Position numbers and translations under genes: made by a program
Assembly: GCA_028275345.1 (NCBI GenBank)
Contig: JAPWUV010000012.1
Location: 43,573 to 107,572, forward strand
Reading direction: 5' to 3'
DNA length: 64,000 nt
DNA from: a bacterium
GTDB lineage: Bacteria; Zhuqueibacterota; Zhuqueibacteria; Oleimicrobiales; Geothermoviventaceae
Notes under the pieces: generated by a model
What the model saw: only the letters and a program-made list of their open reading frames with translations
Told to the model about the DNA's origin: nothing
Databases searched by the model: none
Shown: in pieces, positions 29,680 through 39,757 of the stretch
Position numbering within the stretch: position 1 is the first letter of the stretch
Layout of the letters: each line of letters starts with the position of its first letter

Positions 29680-32463
29680 TCAAGAGACTTTCGCTTGCGA
29701 CTCGAGAACCTCACGGATCTTCCGAGCCATCTCCGCCGGCGTGTACGGTTTGGGCACGAATTGCACGTCGCCGCCCGCCACGGCCGAGCGCGGGAGCACC
29801 TCGTGGGCATATCCCGAGGTGAAGAGAACTCGAATGTTGGGGTACCTCTTGCGGATTTCCCCAGCCAGAGCTGGGCCATTCATCCCAGGCATGACCACAT
29901 CGGTGAGCAGCAGGTCAATGGGGCCGGTGTGGCGCTCGCAGATCCGAAGCGCTTCCTCCGCGTCGCTGGCCACCAGCACCCGATAGCCGAGATTGGTCAA
30001 TGCCCGGTGCATCATGTCGCGGATTCCCTCTTCATCCTCCACGAAGAGGATCGTCTCCGAGCCCTGCGTCGCGTACTCGCCCCGTTCTCCGGTCGCGGCC
30101 CCTCCGCCTTCTCCCTCGGATCTCGCCGGCAAGTACACCTTGACCGTCGTCCCCTTCCCCAACTCGCTGTACAGCCAGACGGCACCGCCGCACTGCTCCA
30201 CAATGCCTTTGACCGTGGACAATCCCAACCCTGTCCCCTGACCCACTTTCTTCGTGGTGAAGAAGGGTTCGAAGGCGCGCGCTTGCGTAGCCGCATCCAT
30301 TCCCACGCCCGTATCGCTCACGACCAGCGCGACGTACAGGCCCGGCCGCAAGCCGACATGGCGTCCGGCGAATTCCGCATCCACCTCGGCGGTGGTGGTC
30401 TCGATGATGAGCTTGCCCCCACCGGGCATGGCATCGCGCGAGTTCAGCACCAGGTTCATCACCACCTGCTGCATCTGAACGGGATCGGCCTCCACCAGGG
30501 GCAGGTCCTCGGAGAGCTTGGTCTCCAATAGGATGTCCTCCCCGATCAGCCTGCGCAGCATCTTCTCCATGTCGAGCAGGAGGCTATTGAGATTGAGCGG
30601 CCGAACCTGGAGCATCTGCTGCCGGCTGAAAGCCAAGAGCTGCTGCGTGAGGGACGCGGCGCGTCGCGCCAACTTCTCGATCTCCACAAGGTCACCGTGA
30701 CGCGGATCCTCTGGCGGACATTCCATCAGAAGGAACTGGGCATAACCCAGGATGCCAGTCATGATATTGTTGAAGTCATGAGCGATTCCCCCGGCCAACC
30801 TACCGATGGCTTCCATCTTTTGGGCCTGGAGGAACTGCCGCTCCAAACGCTTCCGCTCGGTCATATCGTCCACGATGCCCTGGACAAACCGGACCTCTCC
30901 CCGCTCGTCCAGGATGGGACTGAGGTACAGGGCGATCTCGACTTCCTTGCCCCACACCGAGCGGTAGGTGAGCTCCTTCTGGACCCTCCTCCCCGTCCGG
31001 ATGCATTGCTCCACCGGCTCGGAGAAGCCGTAGCGGCGCAGGTGAGGATGCTCGAGCACGTTGAGGCTCATCGTGTGCTCCCTGGAGGGGGAACCCATGA
31101 TGTCCAGGAGGGCATCATTCACCGCCACGACCTTACCCGCCGTATCCGCCACAAACATGCCCACTGGAGCTGTTTCGAATACCGCCCGATAGCGTTGCTC
31201 ATTCTCGCGGATCTGTTTCTCCGCCTCCTTGGCCGCCGTCACATCCCGGACGATCCCAACCGTACCACTGAGTTGGCCCTCCGAATCCCTCACAGGCACC
31301 ACAGATATGCGGAAAGTCAGGGTGCGTCCACTCGAATCCTCGAGCTCCCTCTCCTGCTCGAGTCTTGGCGACAAATGTTGCCGGACCTCGCCGTCGATCT
31401 CCTCGATGAGCACTTCCAGTTCTTGGCTCACGCGCCCAACTTCCTCACCTTCACCTGAGCCGAAGAGCGAGAAGAACTGGCGATTGGCAAGGAGACGGCA
31501 TCCTTGGCTACCCTTGAAGTAGACCCCGTCGGGGATGTGATCGATCACCGCCTGAAGCAGATTCCGCTCCCTTTCGAGCTCCATTTCCGCCTTGCGGCGC
31601 TCCTCCAGCTCTTCGCGCAAGGCCTCGTTGCTGGCCTCGAGTTCGAGGGTCATCTCCTGCAGGCGCTCCACCATTTGGTTGAAGCTAGAGGTGAGCACGC
31701 CGATCTCGCCGCCTCGCACCCCGGGTTCGACGCGCACGTCGAAGCGCCCCTGAGCCACGGCTGAAGCCGCCTTGGCCAGTGTCACGATAGGTCTACCCAT
31801 TCGGTTGGCGAGGTAGATCCCGTGGGCTGTAGCGCCCAGGAATCCGAGCAATATGGCGAGGGTGAAAAGAAGGAGACCCCTCCGAACCCCCTGCTCCGAT
31901 TCTTCTCGCTCTTGCACCACTCGCTGCTGCTCGAGCGCCGACGCCTGGTCCATGATGTTCCGAAAGTTCAGGCCAAAGGCCTCCACTTCCTCGCGCGCGA
32001 CCGTGACGGCCCGAAAGCCAAGGCGATTCCACGCTTTGGCCTCCAAAGCGCGCGACAGGCGCAGAAGGCTGTCCACCACGCTGCACACCTGCAGCTCTTC
32101 CGTCGTGGACGGGTTCATCCCGAGGAACACCCGATGCCACACCGCCAGGCGGCTCCGGCTCTCGCGTACCTCGATCAGCTTCCGGTAAGCCTCGCGTGTC
32201 AGCTCAACCGAGGTCGCTGGGTTTACTTCCGCCATGGCACTGGCGGTATACTTTTCCCAGAGGAACTGACGCCATTGCTCCAGAAGCATCCCTCCGTGCT
32301 CCCGCAGCCGGCTGATCGCCATGGCCCTGGGCATCCAGACGTCGGAGGTGTGCCTCATCGACCGGTACGCCCGCGAACCGACCACAAGGCCCAGAGAACC
32401 GAGGAGCACGATCACGCCGGCATTGCCAAGCAGCACAAGGAGGAGAGTGCGCCGAAACGACAT
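29680..32463 (-). CDS. Hybrid sensor histidine kinase with HAMP, PAS and receiver domains
   Basis: 927 residues. Two membrane helices (about 5-30 and 195-220) bracket a periplasmic helical sensor. HAMP follows, then two PAS domains (roughly 300-560), HisKA with GGIAHDFNNIM, HATPase with DTGVGMD and GTGLGLSTV, and a C-terminal receiver with [13 protein letters not shown]. The start is the ATG behind GGGAGG, where the first helix begins. It is convergent with the DUF1302-like barrel gene. The signal and the target of the receiver are unknown; no DNA-binding partner is adjacent. Confidence 0.93.
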   Translation of the reverse strand: MSFRRTLLLVLLGNAGVIVLLGSLGLVVGSRAYRSMRHTSDVWMPRAMAISRLREHGGMLLEQWRQFLWEKYTASAMAEVNPATSVELTREAYRKLIEVRESRSRLAVWHRVFLGMNPSTTEELQVCSVVDSLLRLSRALEAKAWNRLGFRAVTVAREEVEAFGLNFRNIMDQASALEQQRVVQEREESEQGVRRGLLLFTLAILLGFLGATAHGIYLANRMGRPIVTLAKAASAVAQGRFDVRVEPGVRGGEIGVLTSSFNQMVERLQEMTLELEASNEALREELEERRKAEMELERERNLLQAVIDHIPDGVYFKGSQGCRLLANRQFFSLFGSGEGEEVGRVSQELEVLIEEIDGEVRQHLSPRLEQERELEDSSGRTLTFRISVVPVRDSEGQLSGTVGIVRDVTAAKEAEKQIRENEQRYRAVFETAPVGMFVADTAGKVVAVNDALLDIMGSPSREHTMSLNVLEHPHLRRYGFSEPVEQCIRTGRRVQKELTYRSVWGKEVEIALYLSPILDERGEVRFVQGIVDDMTERKRLERQFLQAQKMEAIGRLAGGIAHDFNNIMTGILGYAQFLLMECPPEDPRHGDLVEIEKLARRAASLTQQLLAFSRQQMLQVRPLNLNSLLLDMEKMLRRLIGEDILLETKLSEDLPLVEADPVQMQQVVMNLVLNSRDAMPGGGKLIIETTTAEVDAEFAGRHVGLRPGLYVALVVSDTGVGMDAATQARAFEPFFTTKKVGQGTGLGLSTVKGIVEQCGGAVWLYSELGKGTTVKVYLPARSEGEGGGAATGERGEYATQGSETILFVEDEEGIRDMMHRALTNLGYRVLVASDAEEALRICERHTGPIDLLLTDVVMPGMNGPALAGEIRKRYPNIRVLFTSGYAHEVLPRSAVAGGDVQFVPKPYTPAEMARKIREVLESQAKVS

Positions 32464-32965
32464 GGGCGGCCTCCCACATTCCGCACACCGACGCGCCAAC
32501 GCACGGGGTCCTCAGCCCTGCCGCCGGAAATCCCAGCCCGACGACCGGGCCAAGCGAAAGCCGAACCCCGCTGAACGGCCGGGCGAAAAGATCTACGCAG
32601 CACCTCCGCCGGTGCGGCGTCGCGAGTCAAACAGGCTCGCGGACGCCTGGCCGAGAACTCCTTGGCGAGGATCCGGCGCGAAGAAAGCTCCGCGCCCGCG
32701 GCATCCCCACGCAATTCATCGGCATGCAGCGAGGAATGTTGATGGGGAACCTCGGATACGCACCTGCTGGACAGCCGTAGCCCCCAATCACCCGACGCAA
32801 CCAGCCCAGCGGGTCCGAGCCCGATGGTCGCAGAGAGGGGGCAAAAAATTGGGGACGAGCTCTGTCACAGAACCCGTCCCCGGTGCGAGACCCTACAACC
32901 CAGAGGAGGCAATTTGTCCCCCAAATCGGCGATGGGGGAAAGCTATCTCTCCGGGGCCGACCTCC
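32464..32965. other. Intergenic, no gene seen
   Basis: 502 bases between the hybrid kinase start and the regulator stop, both on the minus strand. It likely holds the kinase promoter, but no clear motif or RNA was recognised. Confidence 0.45.
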
Positions 32966-34063
32966 CTATTTGCGAAGAGAAGCCCCGCAGGATTCACGAA
33001 CCACGAGCTCGGGCTCGAGCAAAATCCGGATCGGGCCCTTTTCCCCTTTGAGCCTCCGACGAAGCACGTCCACCGCCAGGTATCCGATCTCCTTCAGCGG
33101 CTGTCGCACGGTGGTGAGGGGCACCGCGGACGATTCGGCCAGTGGGATGTCGTCGAATCCCACCACGGCCACCTCATTGGGCACGTCAACCGCATTCTCC
33201 TGCAGCGCCCGGATCAAACCGAGGGCCACCAAATCCGTGAATGCGAAACATGCCTCCGGGAAGTCCCCCATGTCCACCATGCGCAGTCCGAGCTCGTATC
33301 CCGCACGGTAACGATTCGGTGTCGGTGAATCTCCCGGCGCCGGTCCCAGCACCCTCGGCTCCACCCCTGGCTTCTCCTCGCAAGCCTGGAGAAAGCCGCG
33401 GTAACGAAGCAGGCTGAGCGGATTCTTCGGCTCGGGAGTCACGTAGCAGATCGACCGGTACCCCAATTCCACAAGATGTCTCGTGGCCACGTACGCTCCG
33501 CGAACGTGGTCTACCCCCACGTAGTCCGCATTGGGATCCTCCGTGTAACTGACCATCACCACGGGATGTCCGCCGGCACGCAGTTCGGACACCGAATTCA
33601 TCACTTTGCCGTCGGGCGTCCGGATACCCACAATGAAGCCCTTCGATCTGGACGCAGGAGAATCCGCCTCCTTGCCGCAAGGCGATCCATTCGGAAAAAC
33701 GACATCCCAGCCCTGTTCGGATACAGCCTCGCATATCCCGCGCGCGATCCCGGAAAAGAACGGACTGAGGGGGGGCTCTATCAGGACCACCACCGTCACC
33801 TCAGCCTGCTTCCCGTCGGAACGTCCCCTCACCGGGAAACTCACGTACACCCCTTTCCCCGGTTCACCGTAGATCAGGCCCTCGTCTTTAAGCAAGTTGA
33901 GGGCTCTCTTGACCGTGATGAGACTGGTGCGATACTTGGCTGCAAGCAACTGCTGGGAGGGGAGCTGATCGCCAGGCCGGTACTCCTCCGCGATGATCTC
34001 CTCGCGGATCAGCTCGGCCAGTTGCAAGTGAGGGGCCGCGACCTTTTGGGTCCCAGGCAGCAC
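32966..34063 (-). CDS. GntR-LacI hybrid transcriptional regulator (AraR-like)
   Basis: 365 residues. The N-terminal winged helix of GntR type (GDQLPSQQLLAAKYRTS, then VKRALNLLKDEGLI) is fused to a LacI/periplasmic-binding-protein-like effector domain (VVGFDDIPLAESSAVPLTTVRQP). This fusion is typical of sugar-responsive repressors such as AraR (known family). It is the last gene behind the GH106-like, DUF1080 and SMP-30 genes in the same direction, so it probably controls their use. A 12-base dyad lies 59 bases upstream of its start. Confidence 0.92.
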   Translation of the reverse strand: MLPGTQKVAAPHLQLAELIREEIIAEEYRPGDQLPSQQLLAAKYRTSLITVKRALNLLKDEGLIYGEPGKGVYVSFPVRGRSDGKQAEVTVVVLIEPPLSPFFSGIARGICEAVSEQGWDVVFPNGSPCGKEADSPASRSKGFIVGIRTPDGKVMNSVSELRAGGHPVVMVSYTEDPNADYVGVDHVRGAYVATRHLVELGYRSICYVTPEPKNPLSLLRYRGFLQACEEKPGVEPRVLGPAPGDSPTPNRYRAGYELGLRMVDMGDFPEACFAFTDLVALGLIRALQENAVDVPNEVAVVGFDDIPLAESSAVPLTTVRQPLKEIGYLAVDVLRRRLKGEKGPIRILLEPELVVRESCGASLRK

Positions 34064-34121
34064 GGGAGCGTCTCCTTCACGGGCCCTCTTTCGGTGACGG
34101 CGATCTAAATATATGAATGGT

Positions 34122-34133
34122 GTTACCGATAAC
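34122..34133. promoter_or_regulatory. Candidate operator of the GntR-LacI regulator
   Basis: GTTACCGATAAC, symmetric except for one base pair, in the leader of the regulator gene beside an AT-rich stretch (CATATATTTAG on the minus strand). It resembles LacI/AraR-type operators. No second copy was seen in the window. Confidence 0.5.
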
Positions 34134-34258
34134 GCAAGAAGTTTTTTGTGGCTCCCCGCAGCGGACCGCGCACTCTTTATCCCCGCCGGGTGCCAACCAG
34201 GCGAAATCTTCCAAGGATTGGCCGCCTCAGCCGCCGCAAAGCTCGCAAGGCAAGGCTG

Positions 34259-35179
34259 TCATCGCTTCCATTGCCAGCCACGAACGAGCGTTGCCACCGC
34301 GTAGATCGAAGTCCTCGCCGTGATGAAAAGAAGCCTTCCCCCTCGCCCGGCGAACGTCACATTGGTCGGCCTTTCCGGAACAGGTATCTCTCCCAGCTTC
34401 TTCCCGGAGGGGTCGTACACCGTCACCGCCTCGCCCGTGAGGTACACATTGCCCTCCGAGTCCAGCGTCATGCCGTCTGAGCCCTGCCGGACGAACAACC
34501 GTTTGTTCGTGAGCAGCCCATTCGGGCCGATGTCGTAGGCGTAGGTCGCCCCGCCTCCGTGATCGGCCACGAAGAGGGTCTTGCCGTCCGGCGTTCCGAC
34601 AATGCCATTCGGCCGAACCATGTCGTCGATCACTCGAATGACGGCCGAGCGATCGGGCGGGATGAAGTACACGTGCTCCCCATCCTGTTCCAGATCCTCC
34701 CGCGAGCCGTAACGCGGATCCGTGAAATAGATCCCCCCATCCGGAGTCACCCACAGGTCGTTGGGACTGTTGAGACGTTTGCCCTGGTACCGGTCCGCCA
34801 GTACCCGGACAGTCCCGTTTGGCTCGATCTGGACGACGCGCCGGTTCCCTCCTTCGCACACGAAGAGATTGCCGTTGGGGTCCAGAAAAAGCCCGTTCGC
34901 CCCTCCCGTGTCCCGCCGGTGAAGGATCACCGTTCCATCCAGGCTCCAGAAGTAGATCCGGTTGGCGGGGATGTCCGAGAAGTACACATTGCCGGCAGGG
35001 TCCGCCGTGGGACCCTCCGTGAAGCGGAATCCGGTGGCCAACTGGATCACCTTGGCGAACTCCGGCAGAATCCCTGCTTTCTTCAAAGCCACCAGCGGAT
35101 CCGGCTGGGCAAGGATAATTCCGGGAAGGACCACGGCCGCTAGCGCGAGGCGCAACATCCTCAGCCAAATGCCTTTCAT
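34259..35179 (-). CDS. SMP-30/gluconolactonase-like secreted protein
   Basis: 306 residues. Signal peptide to ILAQ, then a six-bladed beta-propeller of the SMP-30/gluconolaconase/LRE family: FTEGPTADPAGNVYFSD (metal-binding Glu), LNSPNDLWVTPDG (Asn) and NGIVGTPDGKTLFVAD (Asp), the expected metal ligands. Relatives hydrolyse sugar lactones. The ATG follows AAGGAGGTTAGGGGT. It lies 82 bases after the DUF1080 gene and is probably co-transcribed with it. An exported lactonase fits oxidation of sugars released by the nearby hydrolases (inference). Confidence 0.9.
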   Translation of the reverse strand: MKGIWLRMLRLALAAVVLPGIILAQPDPLVALKKAGILPEFAKVIQLATGFRFTEGPTADPAGNVYFSDIPANRIYFWSLDGTVILHRRDTGGANGLFLDPNGNLFVCEGGNRRVVQIEPNGTVRVLADRYQGKRLNSPNDLWVTPDGGIYFTDPRYGSREDLEQDGEHVYFIPPDRSAVIRVIDDMVRPNGIVGTPDGKTLFVADHGGGATYAYDIGPNGLLTNKRLFVRQGSDGMTLDSEGNVYLTGEAVTVYDPSGKKLGEIPVPERPTNVTFAGRGGRLLFITARTSIYAVATLVRGWQWKR

Positions 35180-35261
35180 ACCCCTAACCTCCTTGCGAAT
35201 CACCATTCACGAGCGTCCCGAGAAGCCTCGGGCGTCCACAGCGCAGATGCACCCCTCGAAC

Positions 35262-36323
35262 TCATCGAGCCTTTCCGAGCTCCGTTTGGTGGCCAGAGTG
35301 TCTCACTTGGACCCCACGCACCTGACCCTTGGAGTCCAGGTCAAACTCGAACTGCACGTCCACCGATTTGGCGAAAAAGCGGGTCTCGCTTTCCGCGAAG
35401 ATGGGGAAACGCACCCGCTCCGCAAGCTGAGCGAAGAGCTGGTCACCTTCGCGCAGAATCAACAGACGGCCCGGTTGGTACTCCCCGACGTACCGATCCA
35501 GCTCCTTCTCGCCGAGATAGATCTCCGGATGCAAGCCATTCTCCGGCAAGCTCGGGTCGGGGAGTTCACGGACCCAGATGTTGCGGAAGCGGACCGGATT
35601 GCCGTGGTCCTGCAGGAGGATCGGCAGCTTGTCCCGGTGCGGAGTATACCGACCCCGGATCATCCATTCCGTCGGCCCCGAAAGAGCCACGTTGTCCTGG
35701 ACAAGCACGCCGTTGTGGAAAAGCGTGATGGTGGCTGGCTTCAGCAGCTCACCATTCTCCGCAAAGCGGGGTCGGTGGAAGATGATGTCGTACGTCTGCC
35801 ATTCGCCGGGCCGGCGACTGGCGTTCACCAAGGGAGGGTACTGCCCGTAGACAGCTGCGGCTTGGCCATCGGGATAAGTATCGTTGTCATAGGAATCGAG
35901 GATCTGCACCTCGTAGCGCATCATCAGGAACACCCCGCTGTTGCCACGCCCTTGCCCGCTTCCGGTCGGCGGAACCGGCGAGGCCCACTCGATGTGCAGC
36001 TGGCAATCCCCGAAGGCCCGAAGCGAGCGAATCGAGCCACTGCGAGGCACGACTTCCATGTAGCCGTTTTCCACCTTCCACTTCGCAGGGCCCCCATCCT
36101 CCGCTCGCCAGGCCGAGAGATCCTTCCCGTCGAATAGCACAACGGCGTCGGAAGGAGGCTTCCCTGCCTGGTCTTGCGTGCTCGGCCAGCCAGGATCGAC
36201 CACCGGCGGCCGCGGCCGGGACATGTCATGCTGCTTCCAAGGTCCCAAAGCCCGCTCTTGCGCGTGGAGCCAACCCGCAGCGAAAAAAGTCAGCGCGAAG
36301 AATGCGAAGATGGCCTTCCTCAT
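35262..36323 (-). CDS. DUF1080 (3-keto-disaccharide hydrolase-type) secreted protein
   Basis: 353 residues. Signal peptide to LHAQ. The central region is a DUF1080 concanavalin-like sandwich: DAVVLFDGKDLSAWRAEDGG, QLHIEWASPVPP, GNSGVFLMMRYEVQILDS and the LQDHGNPVRFRNIWVREL end. Members act on 3-keto-glycosides (known for characterised ones). The last 80 or so residues look like a DUF3471-type beta-lactamase-associated domain. ATG behind GGAAGGAGATG. It follows the GH106-like gene by 175 bases; the three gene products are probably all exported. Confidence 0.87.
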   Translation of the reverse strand: MRKAIFAFFALTFFAAGWLHAQERALGPWKQHDMSRPRPPVVDPGWPSTQDQAGKPPSDAVVLFDGKDLSAWRAEDGGPAKWKVENGYMEVVPRSGSIRSLRAFGDCQLHIEWASPVPPTGSGQGRGNSGVFLMMRYEVQILDSYDNDTYPDGQAAAVYGQYPPLVNASRRPGEWQTYDIIFHRPRFAENGELLKPATITLFHNGVLVQDNVALSGPTEWMIRGRYTPHRDKLPILLQDHGNPVRFRNIWVRELPDPSLPENGLHPEIYLGEKELDRYVGEYQPGRLLILREGDQLFAQLAERVRFPIFAESETRFFAKSVDVQFEFDLDSKGQVRGVQVRHSGHQTELGKAR

Positions 36324-36498
36324 CTCCTTCCCTCCTTGCTGCGCTGCAAAACCCGATTCCGTTGTCCCTGACGAAAAATCGCTAGCTCCCAGCGGGAGCC
36401 TTCCCCCGTCTCTCATGCCCCATGACTCCATGCCCGCGGGCCTAAGGGGTAGCTGCAAAGCCCTAATCCCGCAGATGGACGGAACGTCGGCACAATCG

Positions 36499-39400
36499 TC
36501 ATTCCGCCGCCCTGTGTGCCGTCTCGACCACAAAGTCCTCGAATAGCCCGTACTGGATCACCTTGTACTGCTGGCCCGGTGGCTGCTGCTCGGGCGCTTG
36601 CCGGAACAACCAGGGGCGAACTTGCCCCGTGGCCTCGGCATGGTACGGACCCAGGGTGTTCTTCAACGAACCGTACACAACCACCTCGACCACATTCGTC
36701 CCCGACTTCATTAAGCCGGAGATATCCAGTTCGTACGGGGGCCAGGCGATGATCCCGGCCGACTGGCCGTTCACGCGCACCTCAGCTACCGTCCCAGCCC
36801 AGCGCCCCAACCGCACGCGAGCCCGCTCGCCAGGATCGAGTTCCAGCGTCTTCCGGTAGGTCACGGAATGCCCGTAGAAGGGGCAGCCTTGCTCGCTCCA
36901 GGCCCCGAATCCCAGCGGCCGCGGCGCGGCGACGGCCCAGCCCTTGTCCATTGGCACGAGCGAGAAGTCCCCCAGAAGGTACACAGGCTCGAGCTCCGCG
37001 TAGATGGACATCGGCCGACACACAATTCTGACCTCGTTGCTCCCTTCTTGCACCAGCCCCCTCACCGGGTAAACCGCGAAGTCGGGATCCAGCCAAGTGC
37101 GCTTAGACAAAGGCTCGACCCGGCTTCCGTTGACGAGCACTTGCCAAATGTCCGGTTGCTCGACGACTAGGAAGAGCCGTTCATCCGGCGGCATCTCGAG
37201 AACCTGGAAGGGGAATGAAACCTCAAACCCGGTGGTAGTCCCGAACGTGTCTGCCTCCACTAGCTGCCGCCGGAATTGGATGCCTCGGAACCAAGGGTTC
37301 TCCTCGAAGCCGTGATGCTGCCAGATCAGATCTTGCGCACGGGCGAAGAAAAGCCCACTGCGCCGCAGCGTGTCCACCCAAAGGTCACAGTAATCCAACA
37401 CGAGCACATTGAGGGAATCCCGCATCACCTCCGTCGGAGCTCCAGGATCCACCGGACGGAAGCTGAGCGGCTCGTCACTCTCCGGGGTTTCTTCCGCCGG
37501 ACGATAGCTGGCGAACCACAGCAGGCTACCGAGAGGCTGAAGCCTGAACTCCATCTGGAGACGGCCGTCTCGCAGCCTCCGCGCGCCTCGGCGCGAGATG
37601 CTGCCGTCGAAAGGATCGAGCTGCCACAGGGAATTGCCGGGTAGCTCGACTACACCCCGGGCCATTTCCGTGGGGCTGGAGTTCACCAAGAACAGGAGTT
37701 GGCCATCGCGCAATTCCCTCCGCTGGTGGAATAACCAAGACCCTTCCCGGTTTGAGAAGCGAATGCTTTGCCAGGAAAGCAACGACTCGACCGCCGCCGA
37801 GGTCAGGCTATCGAAGTGGGTCCAGCGACCCCGATGGCGCTCCATCAGTTGGCGGCAGGCCTCCGATTCCTCCCCCGCAAGGTACTGGGGCACGCAGAAG
37901 GAATACACCTTCCCTCCGGCACGCAGGAACTTGCCGAGGAGCTGGACCGTGGCCGGTTCGGCATTCTCGAAACCAGGCGGCAGGACCAGCGCATCATACC
38001 CCCGCTGCCCAACAACGAGCTTACCGTTTTTCACCCTTCCGTACTTCTCCATCACCGCCTCGCTCCCGAGGTCGTATTCCACCTGCTCATGGGAAAGGCG
38101 AGTGATGAACTGCTGGAAAGGAGCCCCTACTCTGGCCATCACTTCGGTCCGATCGCCTCCGGGTTTGGCGTACAGCCAGGCGCTGCTGGTCGGCTCGAGT
38201 ACCAAGAGACGACAGTTTTCCCGGCCCGCGGCCAGCGCCACGGAGAGCCGAGCGAAATGGTCCGCCAGGTGATGATACAAATGCCACCACGGCGCGTGCG
38301 GTCCGAAGGATTGGGGGTAGTCCATCTTTCGGTCGCCTTTCAGCGACTGGAGAGTCAAGTGCTGATTCATGAAGTTCACCCCCATCACATATTCCCACTC
38401 GCCCAATCGCTTCATATCGCCGAAGGTGAGCTCCCAGCCGGCTCCGCCGTACGTCTCACTCAGCACCCTCGGCCGGTCGAATTGATTCGCGATGCTGGCC
38501 ACCTCCCGTACGGATCGCACGTTGCCAAACTGGGCATTCACCCCCTCACTGAATTGGTTGAAGAGAAGATCGATCCCGGGCATGGAGTGGTGTACGTACA
38601 TCAACATCCCATCGGGGCATTCGGACGGGTCAGGCCACGAATGCTCCCAGTAGTGCCCGGTCCACAGAAGCCCCCTTCGCTGGCAATAGCGCTCCCACGG
38701 CTTCGCCCAACGAGCCTCGAAAAGCTCCAAGAGCAACTTCCGGTAGTCGTGACGAACCTTTCTCCAGCTGCCCACATCTTCGAAGAGGGATGGGAGATGG
38801 GGCCGGAGATCATAGCCGAAGCGTTCGCGGAAACGGTCGAAGAGATCCGGCGTCCAGCGGATTGCCTCCCGCTGGGGCGGACGGATGTGCGGCTCATCGG
38901 TGAACACCCCGCGCACCGTACGCCCGAACTGGCTCCCCACAGCCTTCTCGTAGCCTGTCATCGTGACTTCGATGAATTTTTCCGTCACGCCGGGCAGGAT
39001 CAGGTCGACGTAAGAAAAGCCGGCGTACCACTTGTTCCGCGGGTGCGAAACCTTGCGGAAAACGTAGTACGGTCCCGTGGAAGCCCTCACCTCAGCCTCC
39101 TTTTCCACCACGCGGAACGTCCCTTCTCGCCGCGCCAGAATCACGGGACATTCGGGATCGGGGAAGGTGGACAACGTGTCCCGACGCTCCAGGATCAAGC
39201 CTTGGCCAAGCTGATACGATTCCGGCATGCTGGCTGGTACGTGCCCTCCGGCGAAACCGCTCGGGTAGCTGTTCTCGTCGTACAACCAAACCTCCATCCC
39301 CAGCTCCCGAGCCCGTTTGGTCGCGTAGAGCACGGATTCGAACCACTCGCGCGAAAGGTACTCCGTGATGAGGCCGTACCGGGGGTGGATGAACACGCCC

Positions 39401-39627
39401 CCGATCCCCTGCTCCTTCAGAGCCTTCAGCTGCTCGTCGATCATGCTCCGGCTAACCCGGCCGTTCCATACCCAGAAAGGCGCCGTCCGGTAGGAAGGGG
39501 GAGGGGTTCTGAAGTTCGCCGCCAGCTGATCCAAGCTCTCGATCCTTTGGTGCGAAGGCCCCCGGCCACAGGCCACTTGAAGCAAACTCGACACCGTTAG
39601 GAACAGCGCTACCTCCCTTCGGCCCAT
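36499..39627 (-). CDS. GH106-like glycosyl hydrolase, exported
   Basis: 1042 residues. A lipoprotein-like signal (LLQVACG) leads into a barrel domain with APFWVWNGRVSRSMIDEQL, GGVFIHPRYGL, MEVWLYDENSYPSG and GVFTDEPH; mid-protein RPRVLSETYGGAGWELTF and NFMNQHLT follow. These motifs fit the GH106 (alpha-L-rhamnosidase) and related glycosyl hydrolase group. The C-terminal third contains jelly-roll galactose-binding-like domains (WAGTVAEVRVNGQSAGI). ATG behind GGAGGT. Substrate is inferred only; it heads the DUF1080/SMP-30/regulator series. Confidence 0.75.
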   Translation of the reverse strand: MGRREVALFLTVSSLLQVACGRGPSHQRIESLDQLAANFRTPPPSYRTAPFWVWNGRVSRSMIDEQLKALKEQGIGGVFIHPRYGLITEYLSREWFESVLYATKRARELGMEVWLYDENSYPSGFAGGHVPASMPESYQLGQGLILERRDTLSTFPDPECPVILARREGTFRVVEKEAEVRASTGPYYVFRKVSHPRNKWYAGFSYVDLILPGVTEKFIEVTMTGYEKAVGSQFGRTVRGVFTDEPHIRPPQREAIRWTPDLFDRFRERFGYDLRPHLPSLFEDVGSWRKVRHDYRKLLLELFEARWAKPWERYCQRRGLLWTGHYWEHSWPDPSECPDGMLMYVHHSMPGIDLLFNQFSEGVNAQFGNVRSVREVASIANQFDRPRVLSETYGGAGWELTFGDMKRLGEWEYVMGVNFMNQHLTLQSLKGDRKMDYPQSFGPHAPWWHLYHHLADHFARLSVALAAGRENCRLLVLEPTSSAWLYAKPGGDRTEVMARVGAPFQQFITRLSHEQVEYDLGSEAVMEKYGRVKNGKLVVGQRGYDALVLPPGFENAEPATVQLLGKFLRAGGKVYSFCVPQYLAGEESEACRQLMERHRGRWTHFDSLTSAAVESLLSWQSIRFSNREGSWLFHQRRELRDGQLLFLVNSSPTEMARGVVELPGNSLWQLDPFDGSISRRGARRLRDGRLQMEFRLQPLGSLLWFASYRPAEETPESDEPLSFRPVDPGAPTEVMRDSLNVLVLDYCDLWVDTLRRSGLFFARAQDLIWQHHGFEENPWFRGIQFRRQLVEADTFGTTTGFEVSFPFQVLEMPPDERLFLVVEQPDIWQVLVNGSRVEPLSKRTWLDPDFAVYPVRGLVQEGSNEVRIVCRPMSIYAELEPVYLLGDFSLVPMDKGWAVAAPRPLGFGAWSEQGCPFYGHSVTYRKTLELDPGERARVRLGRWAGTVAEVRVNGQSAGIIAWPPYELDISGLMKSGTNVVEVVVYGSLKNTLGPYHAEATGQVRPWLFRQAPEQQPPGQQYKVIQYGLFEDFVVETAHRAAE

Positions 39628-39757
39628 CGGCACACCTCCGTCAGGATTCGCGAATCCCCGCCGCTCGCCAACCTTCTTCCCTCCAACCTCTCTCAGTTTC
39701 ACCCGAGCGGGCCGGGTCCCCTACTGGGACCATCCCTTTCCCGACACAGCGGCCCCA

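Noticed and set aside
37768-39600. 610-codon plus-strand frame opposite the GH106-like gene
   Set aside because: Composition is that of an antisense frame in GC-rich DNA, and the opposite strand has enzyme motifs.
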